Of a stretch of DNA of 10,460 bases, positions 1 through 7,129 are shown piece after piece. Source of the stretch: Bacteroidales bacterium (GTDB taxonomy: Bacteria; Bacteroidota; Bacteroidia; Bacteroidales; NBLH01); assembly GCA_027083715.1 (NCBI GenBank), contig JALWNR010000697.1, positions 1-10,460 of the forward strand. Direction: 5' to 3'. The notes beneath the pieces were generated by a model that did no database searches, was not told the DNA's origin, and worked only from the letters and a program-made list of their open reading frames with translations. How positions within the stretch are numbered: the stretch's first letter is position 1; each line of letters opens with the position of its first letter. The position numbers and the translations under genes are program-made.

Positions 1-2871
1 CAATTTAACTGTTACACTTTAAAACAACATGATATTGAACAGTATAAAGGGATGTCTCATGAAATTCAAAAACATCGAGAGAAATTTAATGGAGAAGAAC
101 CGCTTTGGACCAATTCTATGTTTGGTGGTATGCCTGCTACACAAATTTCAGTCATCTATAAAGGAAATATTTTTCAGCAAATACTTAGAGGCTTTTTTAG
201 TTTTATGGGAGGCCCTTCCGGTATTTTTCTGCTCCACCTACTTGGTTTTTACATCCTTTCACTGGTATTGCGAATTAAACCTATCATCGGTCTCTTAGGA
301 GCAATTGCTTTTGCTTTTGCAAGTTATGAGATTATCATCATACAGGCAGGTCACAACTCCAAAGCAATCACTGTGGCTTTAATGGCTCCCGTCATTGCTT
401 CTTTTATTATGGCTTATCGTAATAATTGGAAATGGGGAGTGGCATTATCCGCTTTATTTATGACATTTCAAATTGCCAGCAATCATTTACAAGTGACTTA
501 TTACTTAGGTATTCTATTGTTTTTCTTGGGGCTTTATGAATTATATCTTCATGTAAAAGGAAAAGAACTTCCAAAATTTATCAAAACAACAGGATTACTT
601 ATCGGGGCATATTTGATTGCTCTTTTTATTAATTGGGGTAATATTAGTATGACACAAGAATATGCAAAGCATACCATACGAGGGGGAAATGATTTAACGA
701 TTAATCCTGACGGGACTCCTATTCAAAATAAAACGGAAGGTCTTGATAAAGATTATATCACTAATTGGAGCTACGGAATCGGTGAATCTTTTACTTTAAT
801 ATCACCTTACGTAAAAGGAGGTTCATCCGTTGGGTTGGCCAATTCTGAATTTAAAGAACTCATTGAAGAGTCTGACAGAACTTTTGCAGAAAAAAAGAAA
901 CTTTTCGAAGCACCTGTTACAGCTTACTGGGGTGAACAACCTTTTGTATCCGGGCCGGTTTACCTTGGTGTTGTCATGGTATTTTTAATGATTTTAGGAC
1001 TGGTTTTTCTTAAAGATAACCGAAAGTGGGTGTTGCTAGGTGTTGGCATTTTAGCATTAATGCTTTCTTGGGGGAAGAACTTTATGGGACTCACCGACTT
1101 TTTTATTGAACATATTCCCGGTTACAATAAATTTAGAACAGTAACTATCATTATGGTATTATTAGAACTTATTGTCCCTCTTATTGCTGTTCTTTTCTTA
1201 AACGAATTATATCAAAAAAGAGAGGAAATTGTTAAAGAAAAACGAAAATTTCTTATCACCTCGGGAGCTTTTTTAGCTTTCTTGATACTACTCACTTTGA
1301 CAGGGCTTGGAGATGGTTACACCTCTTCTTCAGAACAAACCCGATTAGAAAATATAGAAACCGAAGTAAAAAAACAATTACAAAGTATTCCCGAAGCACA
1401 ACTTAAAGAAAACGGCATTGATAAAAACAATCCTGCACACATTAAACAAATTGTAGATGCGGAAGTACAACGATTTGAAAGTAGTTTAAACGAAGTAAAA
1501 GAAGTGCGACATGAAATTTTCTTATTTTCAATGAAGCGCTCTATTTTATTTACGGTATTAGCAATCTTATTCATCGGGCTTATTTTTTATACATCAATCT
1601 CCTCTATTCTTATTTTTATAGGTCTGTCTATTCTAGTTTTATTTGATTTAATGGGGGTTAGCTCTAATTATCTTAACTCCGAAGAAACAGCTTCCGGTAA
1701 GTATAAATATTGGATACCAAAAGAAGAAGCAATGTATCCTATTGCTGCAACACCTGCTGATTATAAGATATTGGAATCTGAGGTTAAAATAAATCCTGAG
1801 CTAAAAAAAGTAATCGAAACAGGAGAAAGTCTTGGAAAACAAAAAGCAAATGAAGAAGAAATTTCAGGAGCTATTAGAAACAGAATCATTGATTCTTATC
1901 GTTTTTCCGAATTAAATTTTGCCAGCAATTATCGTGTATTTAGTTATGATAACCCTTGGGGTAGTTCTCGTACTTCATATTTTCACAAAAATTTTGGAGG
2001 GTATCATGGTGCAAAACTCAGGAATGTACAAAACTTATTTGAATTTCATATTGCAAAAGGAAACAACAAGATTTTTAATATCCTGAATATTAAATATTTC
2101 TTACAAGGAGACAATACAATACCTAACACGAATTCATTAGGACCTGTTTGGTTTGTCAAAGAAGTTAAAGTTAAGAATACTCCTGATGATGAAATTAGAG
2201 CACTGGGAACAAGTTATCATCTTGAAAAAACCGGACAAGGGAGACTTGTTGTAAACCATCAAGAAGTAGGAAATACAACCGTCTATGGTGCCGAAAAGAT
2301 ATTTTATATCAACAAAGGCGACTCTACACCTATTCAATTGTCACCTGCAATGAATGAAGGAATGACGGTATATCTTGTTGAAGACATCCATGGTAAAAGA
2401 GATCTTGTTCCCGATTTCTCCTTAGATTTAGACACGGCTCAATCATTCAAAAAACTTGTTAAAATATATGTAGCAGATGTGTTTGAACCTCAAAAAGAAG
2501 TCATTTTAACTCAGAAAGATGCTTCAAAAGTTTCTAAAAAGAAATATCGTGGAGAAGGCGAATACAAACTCATCCAATATAAACCCAATCATCTGATTTA
2601 TGAAATTAATGTCCCTGATAAACAATTGGTTGTATTCTCTGAAATCTACTACCCAGAAAACTGGAAATTTTTAATTGACGGAAAAGAACAAGATATTTTA
2701 AAAGTGAATTATCTATTAAGAGGCGCTGAAATTGAAAAAGGAAAACACAAAGTAGAATTCATTTATGAATCTGCGACATACAAAATGGCAAATATCATGA
2801 GTATTATTGGAACAATCATACTACTCGGATTAATTGGAGGAATATTTTATTTGGATAAAAAAGAAAGTTAA
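1..2871 (+). CDS. YfhO-family polytopic membrane protein, 5' end outside window
   Basis: The frame is open from base 1, so the first ATG at 52 is internal. The 17 codons before it read as protein and join a motif typical of Bacteroidota YfhO-like proteins (QYKGM, then WTNSMFGGMP at visible residues 36-45). 956 residues are visible; a few tens are probably missing at the N-terminus. Other family-like motifs are AGHNSK (116-121) and EYAKHTIRGG (220-229). About 13 hydrophobic segments are seen: roughly six before residue 215, four between 305 and 440, two around 510-555, and one at the extreme C-terminus before LDKKES. A charged helical stretch lies near 440-500, and a large soluble region (about 555-925) ends in YYPENWKFLIDGKEQDI, the usual YfhO C-terminal signature. 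In Bacillus, YfhO is linked to glycosylation of lipoteichoic acid and the fold resembles GT-C glycosyltransferases; the substrate in Bacteroidota is not known to me. Stop is TAA, followed by a strong terminator. Confidence 0.88.
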   Translation, partial: QFNCYTLKQHDIEQYKGMSHEIQKHREKFNGEEPLWTNSMFGGMPATQISVIYKGNIFQQILRGFFSFMGGPSGIFLLHLLGFYILSLVLRIKPIIGLLGAIAFAFASYEIIIIQAGHNSKAITVALMAPVIASFIMAYRNNWKWGVALSALFMTFQIASNHLQVTYYLGILLFFLGLYELYLHVKGKELPKFIKTTGLLIGAYLIALFINWGNISMTQEYAKHTIRGGNDLTINPDGTPIQNKTEGLDKDYITNWSYGIGESFTLISPYVKGGSSVGLANSEFKELIEESDRTFAEKKKLFEAPVTAYWGEQPFVSGPVYLGVVMVFLMILGLVFLKDNRKWVLLGVGILALMLSWGKNFMGLTDFFIEHIPGYNKFRTVTIIMVLLELIVPLIAVLFLNELYQKREEIVKEKRKFLITSGAFLAFLILLTLTGLGDGYTSSSEQTRLENIETEVKKQLQSIPEAQLKENGIDKNNPAHIKQIVDAEVQRFESSLNEVKEVRHEIFLFSMKRSILFTVLAILFIGLIFYTSISSILIFIGLSILVLFDLMGVSSNYLNSEETASGKYKYWIPKEEAMYPIAATPADYKILESEVKINPELKKVIETGESLGKQKANEEEISGAIRNRIIDSYRFSELNFASNYRVFSYDNPWGSSRTSYFHKNFGGYHGAKLRNVQNLFEFHIAKGNNKIFNILNIKYFLQGDNTIPNTNSLGPVWFVKEVKVKNTPDDEIRALGTSYHLEKTGQGRLVVNHQEVGNTTVYGAEKIFYINKGDSTPIQLSPAMNEGMTVYLVEDIHGKRDLVPDFSLDLDTAQSFKKLVKIYVADVFEPQKEVILTQKDASKVSKKKYRGEGEYKLIQYKPNHLIYEINVPDKQLVVFSEIYYPENWKFLIDGKEQDILKVNYLLRGAEIEKGKHKVEFIYESATYKMANIMSIIGTIILLGLIGGIFYLDKKES

Positions 2872-2882
2872 GTAAATAACCT

Positions 2883-2913
2883 AAAAAAAGCCGAATAAAT
2901 TTCGGCTTTTTTT
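2883..2913. terminator. Bidirectional intrinsic terminator between converging genes
   Basis: A perfect 13-bp inverted repeat (2883-2895 with 2901-2913) has a 5-base loop TAAAT. The stem core is AGCCGAA / TTCGGCT, flanked by seven A on the left and seven T on the right, so the hairpin is followed by a T-tract on both strands. It lies 11 bp after the YfhO-like stop and about 70 bp after the stop of the minus-strand DUF1573 gene, so it can end both transcripts. The rest of the 111-bp gap shows nothing recognisable. Confidence 0.9.
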
Positions 2914-2982
2914 ACATGAATTTTTAATTATTTATTAAGCATACTTGGCATAGCCACAACTTTTACACTTCAAATATTTTTC

Positions 2983-3483
2983 CTATTTTACAAAAGCTCT
3001 AATTTCCAGAAGATGTATTTTTTCAGGTGTATTTGCCGTAACCGTTACAGTCTTTTTAATCTCATTTTTTTGTCCCGGCTTGGAATGAAATTTTACTTCT
3101 ATCACATCAGACTCTCCCGGCGCAATTGGTTTAAGCGGTTTTTTGGGTGTTGTGCACCCACAACTTGCTTTTACATCTTGTATAATCAATGGTTTATCAC
3201 CAGTGTTTGTCACAATAAAATCCGTAATGCAATCCGTATCCGCTTTTACCTCTCCAAAATCATGCTTTAAACGGTCAAACTTTAGTGTTGTCTGATTTTC
3301 CCGTTCTTTTCGCAATTTTTCCTCCTCCTCTTTTCTAATTTTAGCCAACCTTTCTTTTAATTCTTCCTCTGTTTCTGTTCCGGCTGCAATTTTAGAAACT
3401 ACTTTTCCTTCCTTTTTCTCTATTTCTTCACCACAAGAAAAAAGTAATAATGTTCCTGTAAATAAGATTATTAATTTTCTCAT
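2983..3483 (-). CDS. DUF1573 domain lipoprotein
   Basis: 166 residues. The N-terminus is a lipoprotein signal peptide: MRKL, a hydrophobic core, then lipobox L14-F15-S16 before Cys17, so the mature protein should be lipid-anchored in the envelope. Residues about 38-64 are a highly charged Glu/Lys/Arg stretch with coiled-coil character that acts as a spacer. Residues about 67-165 are a DUF1573 domain (HDFGEVK at 74-80, TNTGDKPL at 92-99, ASCGCTTPKKPL at 106-117), an immunoglobulin-like beta fold common in Bacteroidota secreted proteins; no biochemical function is established for it. The SCGCT motif is the family hallmark. The ATG at 3483 is preceded by an A-rich leader without a Shine-Dalgarno sequence. 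The gene starts 12 bp after the S41 protease stop and so is very probably co-transcribed with it; transcription would end at 2883-2913. Stop is TAG. Confidence 0.88.
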   Translation of the reverse strand: MRKLIILFTGTLLLFSCGEEIEKKEGKVVSKIAAGTETEEELKERLAKIRKEEEEKLRKERENQTTLKFDRLKHDFGEVKADTDCITDFIVTNTGDKPLIIQDVKASCGCTTPKKPLKPIAPGESDVIEVKFHSKPGQKNEIKKTVTVTANTPEKIHLLEIRAFVK

Positions 3484-3495
3484 TGTATTCTTTTT

Positions 3496-5094
3496 TTATT
3501 CTTGTACACCTATTTTTTTATACTCATCGGATTCAATAACCTCAATGGCTCTTTGAAGAACTTCATTTTCTTTATTAATCACACGATATAGTTCCTCATA
3601 ACCCCATAGATTTTGTGCTAAAACGGCTTTTAATCTCATTTGTAAAAAATCTTTATCTTTTTGATATTCTTCTTTATTAAAAACCATTGATGTATCTGAT
3701 TTTTGAGCGTATTCAAACAAATCGTCCATTAATTCCTCGGAATTAAAATTTTTATCAAAAGTTTCAAAGTTCGGATATAACTTATATAAGTTTTTTCTAT
3801 TTTCATTGACATAATCCAATGCAAAGGAATTGACATGTCCTCCTTGGAGTAATCCTGACACATAATCTGTCAAAGAAGAAGTGTCCATTGGAACAAAAAC
3901 ATCCGGCATAATTCCTCCACCTTGATGTATTCTTCTTTTCTTTATTAAAGTATAAACCGCAACCGAGTCATGAAATTGAATTGAATCTTTATTGACAAAC
4001 TCTCCTCGTTCATATCTTTTTTTCAAATCTTTGTCATAATCTTTACCCTTTCCTTTTTCATACGGTTTTTGGATATAACGGCCACTAGGCGTATAGTATC
4101 TGGCAATTGTCAAACGAATCATTGAACCATCTGATAAATTAAGTGGACGTTGTACCAATCCTTTACCAAAAGTTCTTCTACCTACAATGACTCCTCTATC
4201 CCAGTCTTGAATTGCACCTGATACAATTTCACTTGCTGACGCTGAAAATTCATTGACAAGAATAGCTAAACGTCCTTTTTCCCATAAACCTTTCTTTCCA
4301 GCACGCAAATTTCGTCTATTTTTCCATTTATCTTCAGAGTAAACAATCAATTTATCACCCGATAAAAATTGATCTGCAATGTCTCTTGCTGTATATAACA
4401 ATCCTCCACCGTTAGATTGCAAGTCTAAAATTAAATTTTTCATCCCTCGTTTTTCCAATTCCTTTATAGCTTTTGTAATCTCTTCTAATGAAGTTTTCGA
4501 GAAAGAGTTTAATTTAATGTACCCCGTCTTATCGGTAACCATATATGCTGCATCAACCGAATGAAGAGGAATAACATCTCTTGTTACTGTAAATTTCAAT
4601 GGTTTCTCTTTTCCTTTTCGGAGAATTAAAAGATTCACTTTAGAACCTTTTTCTCCGAGTAAACGTTTTCTTACCCCACTATTTTTTAAACCTATTCCTG
4701 CTATATTCTCATCATTAACAGTTATAATCTTATCTCCGGCTAAAAGTCCTACCCGCTCGGAAGGCCCTCCCGGAATTGTTTGTACAACCGTAAGTGTGTC
4801 TTTTAAAATCTGAAAGCGAATTCCAACCCCAACAAAACTTCCATTGATGGATTGATTGGTTTCTTGAACTTCTTCTTTAGGAATATAGGTGGAATGCGGG
4901 TCTAGTTCCTCTAACATTGTAACAATTGCAGCATCCACAATTTTTTTATTATCTACATCATCAACATAAAGACCGTCAATATAAGTAATCGCTTCCGTTA
5001 ACTTTTGTCTTTGAACATTCAACTCATCGTTTCCTTGTGCATAAACTGCCCCTGAAAACCCTATCCAGAATAAAATAATATATTTTTTCATCAT
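3496..5094 (-). CDS. S41-family C-terminal processing peptidase (Prc/CtpA-like)
   Basis: 532 residues from the ATG at 5094. The frame is open further upstream to 5187, but that begin codon is TTG; the ATG at 5094 gives a clean signal peptide (MMKKYIILFWIGFSGAVYA, cleaved before Gln20), so I chose it; the next codon (5091) is also ATG. The mature protein is periplasmic. Order: a helical N-terminal part (about 24-75), a PDZ domain (about 84-172) containing GVGIRF and GGPSERVGLLAGDKI, then the S41 core (about 185-385). The catalytic dyad is visible: Ser286 (middle Ser of SASASE) and Lys311 in TFGKG, 25 residues apart as in E. coli Prc, with Asp297 matching Prc Asp441. The C-terminal ~100 residues are charged and helical. 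The family cleaves proteins from exposed C-termini; substrates here are unknown. It is divergent from the NlpC/P60 gene and leads the DUF1573 lipoprotein gene. No clear TAnnTTTG promoter was found on its side of the gap. Confidence 0.93.
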   Translation of the reverse strand: MMKKYIILFWIGFSGAVYAQGNDELNVQRQKLTEAITYIDGLYVDDVDNKKIVDAAIVTMLEELDPHSTYIPKEEVQETNQSINGSFVGVGIRFQILKDTLTVVQTIPGGPSERVGLLAGDKIITVNDENIAGIGLKNSGVRKRLLGEKGSKVNLLILRKGKEKPLKFTVTRDVIPLHSVDAAYMVTDKTGYIKLNSFSKTSLEEITKAIKELEKRGMKNLILDLQSNGGGLLYTARDIADQFLSGDKLIVYSEDKWKNRRNLRAGKKGLWEKGRLAILVNEFSASASEIVSGAIQDWDRGVIVGRRTFGKGLVQRPLNLSDGSMIRLTIARYYTPSGRYIQKPYEKGKGKDYDKDLKKRYERGEFVNKDSIQFHDSVAVYTLIKKRRIHQGGGIMPDVFVPMDTSSLTDYVSGLLQGGHVNSFALDYVNENRKNLYKLYPNFETFDKNFNSEELMDDLFEYAQKSDTSMVFNKEEYQKDKDFLQMRLKAVLAQNLWGYEELYRVINKENEVLQRAIEVIESDEYKKIGVQE

Positions 5095-5233
5095 TCTTTC
5101 TTTTTTAAACTCCTTCTCCAAAAACCAGACCACCAAATAACGCAATAAATTAATAAAAATTAGCCCTATTTTGAAATAATTTATCAAAAAAATAATTTAG
5201 AAGCTAACAACGTAATGTGGATTGATTTTTGTT

Positions 5234-5254
5234 TTTGTTGAATTATTCAACAAA
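5234..5254. promoter_or_regulatory. Perfect 21-bp palindrome, candidate operator
   Basis: The repeat has 10-base arms around a single central T at 5244; its core is GTTGAATTATTCAAC (5237-5251), extended by TTT on the left and AAA on the right. It sits in the divergent gap between the S41 and NlpC/P60 genes and overlaps the presumed -33 element (TTG at 5238-5240) of the plus-strand promoter. Position and symmetry suggest a binding site for a dimeric regulator. With a one-base centre it is less natural as an RNA hairpin and has no role as a terminator in this place. No regulator gene is in the window. Confidence 0.5.
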
Positions 5255-5271
5255 CAAACATTTTATTTTTG
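5238..5271 (+). promoter_or_regulatory. Bacteroidota-type promoter for the NlpC/P60 gene
   Basis: The -7 element TATTTTTG (5264-5271) matches the Bacteroidota consensus TAnnTTTG exactly. A TTG at 5238-5240 lies 23 bases upstream, at the long end of the spacing reported for the -33 element. Transcription would start near 5277, leaving a leader of about 10-15 bases before the ATG at 5288. In such AT-rich DNA a chance match is possible, so support rests on the position directly before a gene at a divergent start. Confidence 0.5.
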
Positions 5272-5287
5272 AATAAAACAAACTCTA

Positions 5288-6151
5288 ATGATAATGAAAA
5301 GAATCTTATTCATATTTATTTTTGTTGGTTCATTTTCTATTTCATGGGGGCAAGATAAAGCTATTCAGAAGTTAGAATTACTTTTTAAACAAGGACATTA
5401 TCGCAAAGTATATCGGAAGTCCGGATTTTTATTAGATAAACCAGAGTATGATTCTTCTGTCGAACATAAATTTTATCGAGCTTTGAGTTTAATCTATATG
5501 GCTCAAAATCAATATTGGCTTAAAAAAAATCCAACGGCTTTTAACGATGCTTTTAATTTGTTAACTGAAATCAAACAAAATAAAAAAGGACAAAAACTTT
5601 TTCAAAACAAAAGTAAGGAATTAGCTCATGTCAATACTTTTTTGAAAAATCAAACTAAAACACTCAAAGATAAGGGACTATATACTCAGCAAGAAGATGC
5701 TCAAAAATTACTTTCATCCTTTTTTTCAGATTCTAAAAATACACCCCCAACTGAACTTAATGAGGGAAAAACACCTGTTGCTCACCATCAATCAGAGTTA
5801 CTTATTTATGCTCAAAAATTTATAGGTACACCTTATTTATGGGGAGGAGAGTCTCCCGAAGGTTTTGATTGTAGCGGCTACACTTTATATGTTTATAAAA
5901 AATTAAATAAAGATTTACCTCGCACCGCTCACGAACAATATCTAAAAGGCAAAAAAATAAGTGAGAAAAAAATACAACCGGGTGATCTTGTGTTTTTCAA
6001 GCATAAAGGAAAAATTCACCATGTAGGAATAATTACTTGTACTTCTCCTTTAACAATGATTCATGCAAGTTCTTCCAAAGGTATCGTAACAACAAATATT
6101 GAAACTTCGAGTTATTGGTCTCCTCGATTATTTGGATTTGCTCGATATTAA
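5288..6151 (+). CDS. Secreted NlpC/P60 peptidoglycan endopeptidase with helical N-terminal domain
   Basis: 287 residues. A signal peptide (MKRILFIFIFVGSFSISWG, cleavage near Gln22) predicts export; there is no lipobox. Residues about 24-145 are helical and look TPR-like (ALSLIYMAQNQY, GHYRKVYRKSGFLL), followed by a short Pro/Asn-rich linker (about 148-166). Residues about 168-287 form an NlpC/P60 domain: FIGTPYLWGG, catalytic Cys195 in GFDCSGY, PRTAHEQY, PGDLVFF, catalytic His245 in HHVGI, and a third polar residue His259 in MIHASS. The family cuts amide bonds in peptidoglycan stem peptides, most often next to D-iGlu or in the 4-3 crosslink; the exact bond cannot be told from sequence. The ATG at 5288 is followed by another at 5294, which gives the more usual MKR start; both fit. 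The lytic transglycosylase gene follows after 40 bp, likely in the same transcript. Confidence 0.9.
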   Translation: MIMKRILFIFIFVGSFSISWGQDKAIQKLELLFKQGHYRKVYRKSGFLLDKPEYDSSVEHKFYRALSLIYMAQNQYWLKKNPTAFNDAFNLLTEIKQNKKGQKLFQNKSKELAHVNTFLKNQTKTLKDKGLYTQQEDAQKLLSSFFSDSKNTPPTELNEGKTPVAHHQSELLIYAQKFIGTPYLWGGESPEGFDCSGYTLYVYKKLNKDLPRTAHEQYLKGKKISEKKIQPGDLVFFKHKGKIHHVGIITCTSPLTMIHASSSKGIVTTNIETSSYWSPRLFGFARY

Positions 6152-6191
6152 GTAACCATTGAAATGTTAAACCGTTATAATCAATAAAAAA

Positions 6192-7127
6192 ATGTTTAAA
6201 ATTATATTCTCTTTTTCTCTTCTACTACCCGTATTATCATGTGCGCAGCCGAATGCCTCATTTGAAAAAGAACTCCCTGAAATTAAATCAATGGTAGAAT
6301 ACGCTGATGCTGAAGATCAAAAGAAAATAATATCAGAATGCTGGAATCAATTTGCACAACCAATCTTTTGGAAAAAAATCATGTGTCTTTCTCCTGATAG
6401 TTGTGTCATCAACATTGCAGCTACGAGAGAAATTATTCAAACAATGTCTTTGGAAGAATGGGATTCATATAGTGACGAGCAAAAAGATTCCATTCGAACA
6501 GCTATCCGTGAGTCAAAAGGATTAGATGAAGAAGCCAGAATATTTCTTACTACAGGAAAAAGAGATTTCTATCGATTTGATGAAGTCATTCCCACTTTAA
6601 CGGAAGGAATGATTGAATTTGCTAAAAATGATGTTGATCCGTGGTATGCAAAATCAATTCTTTTGATTGAAAGTCCCGGAAAAATTAGAAAATCACGAGC
6701 AGGTGCTTACGGTCCATTTCAATTGATGCCTAAAGTTGCTCGTGCACAAGGTTTGATTGTTTCAAGATACAAAGATGAAAGAGCTGATTTTAAACGAAGT
6801 GCTTTTGGTGCTTCTCAGCTTATCAAAAACGTCTGTATTCCTGAGGCTAAGAAGATTTTAGATAAGACCCCGATTCAATATAAGGAAGATGAATTATGGT
6901 TTAAATTATTTGTTCTTCATGTCTATCACGCCGGAGCAAGCAATGTTGCTGCAGTTGTTAATAAAATACAACCGGATGAAAAAATGAGTGGACAAGATCT
7001 CATCCTAAAAATGTGGCAAACAACAGCAGCAAACTTCGGTAACAGTTCTCAAAACTATACACAACTTGCTATTGCGGCAAGATTGATTGTACAGGAAATG
7101 GAAGAATTAACAAAATCCAATAAATAA
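6192..7127 (+). CDS. Lipoprotein lytic transglycosylase (SLT-like domain)
   Basis: 311 residues. The N-terminus is a lipoprotein signal peptide with lipobox V14-L15-S16 before Cys17, so the enzyme should be membrane-anchored in the envelope. Residues about 20-135 are an acidic helical region that I do not recognise. The C-terminal half resembles the SLT lysozyme-like fold: a catalytic Glu160 in LLIES, then SRAGAYGPFQLMP (168-180), and VYHAGASNV (244-252), matching the YNAG motif of the family with His in place of Asn. The family cleaves the MurNAc-GlcNAc bond of peptidoglycan to give 1,6-anhydroMurNAc ends. The Glu-to-Ser spacing is one residue shorter than the common family 1 pattern. Four cysteines in the mature chain (50, 65, 71, 215) could form disulfides. 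It follows the NlpC/P60 gene by 40 bp on the same strand. Its TAA stop is 2 bp from the convergent uvrA stop, with no terminator between. Confidence 0.85.
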   Translation: MFKIIFSFSLLLPVLSCAQPNASFEKELPEIKSMVEYADAEDQKKIISECWNQFAQPIFWKKIMCLSPDSCVINIAATREIIQTMSLEEWDSYSDEQKDSIRTAIRESKGLDEEARIFLTTGKRDFYRFDEVIPTLTEGMIEFAKNDVDPWYAKSILLIESPGKIRKSRAGAYGPFQLMPKVARAQGLIVSRYKDERADFKRSAFGASQLIKNVCIPEAKKILDKTPIQYKEDELWFKLFVLHVYHAGASNVAAVVNKIQPDEKMSGQDLILKMWQTTAANFGNSSQNYTQLAIAARLIVQEMEELTKSNK

Positions 7128-7129
7128 TA

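Noticed and set aside
29..298. 89-codon plus-strand frame overlapping the start of the YfhO-like gene
   Set aside because: It is a shadow of the long conserved frame, with no domain and no plausible start signal. The other overlapping frames at 1317-1574, 2137-2337, 3013-3270, 4379-4564, 7446-7713 and 8446-8703 were rejected for the same reason.
5095..5187. N-terminal extension of the S41 protease by 31 codons
   Set aside because: The extension begins with TTG, adds a second hydrophobic segment before a complete signal peptide, and overlaps the likely promoter region. The ATG at 5094 explains the protein better.
5181..5212. Possible minus-strand promoter for the S41 gene (a TTTTTTTG run with a TTG 15 bases upstream)
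   Set aside because: It misses the key A of the -7 element and has too short a spacer. I could not support a specific promoter for this gene.
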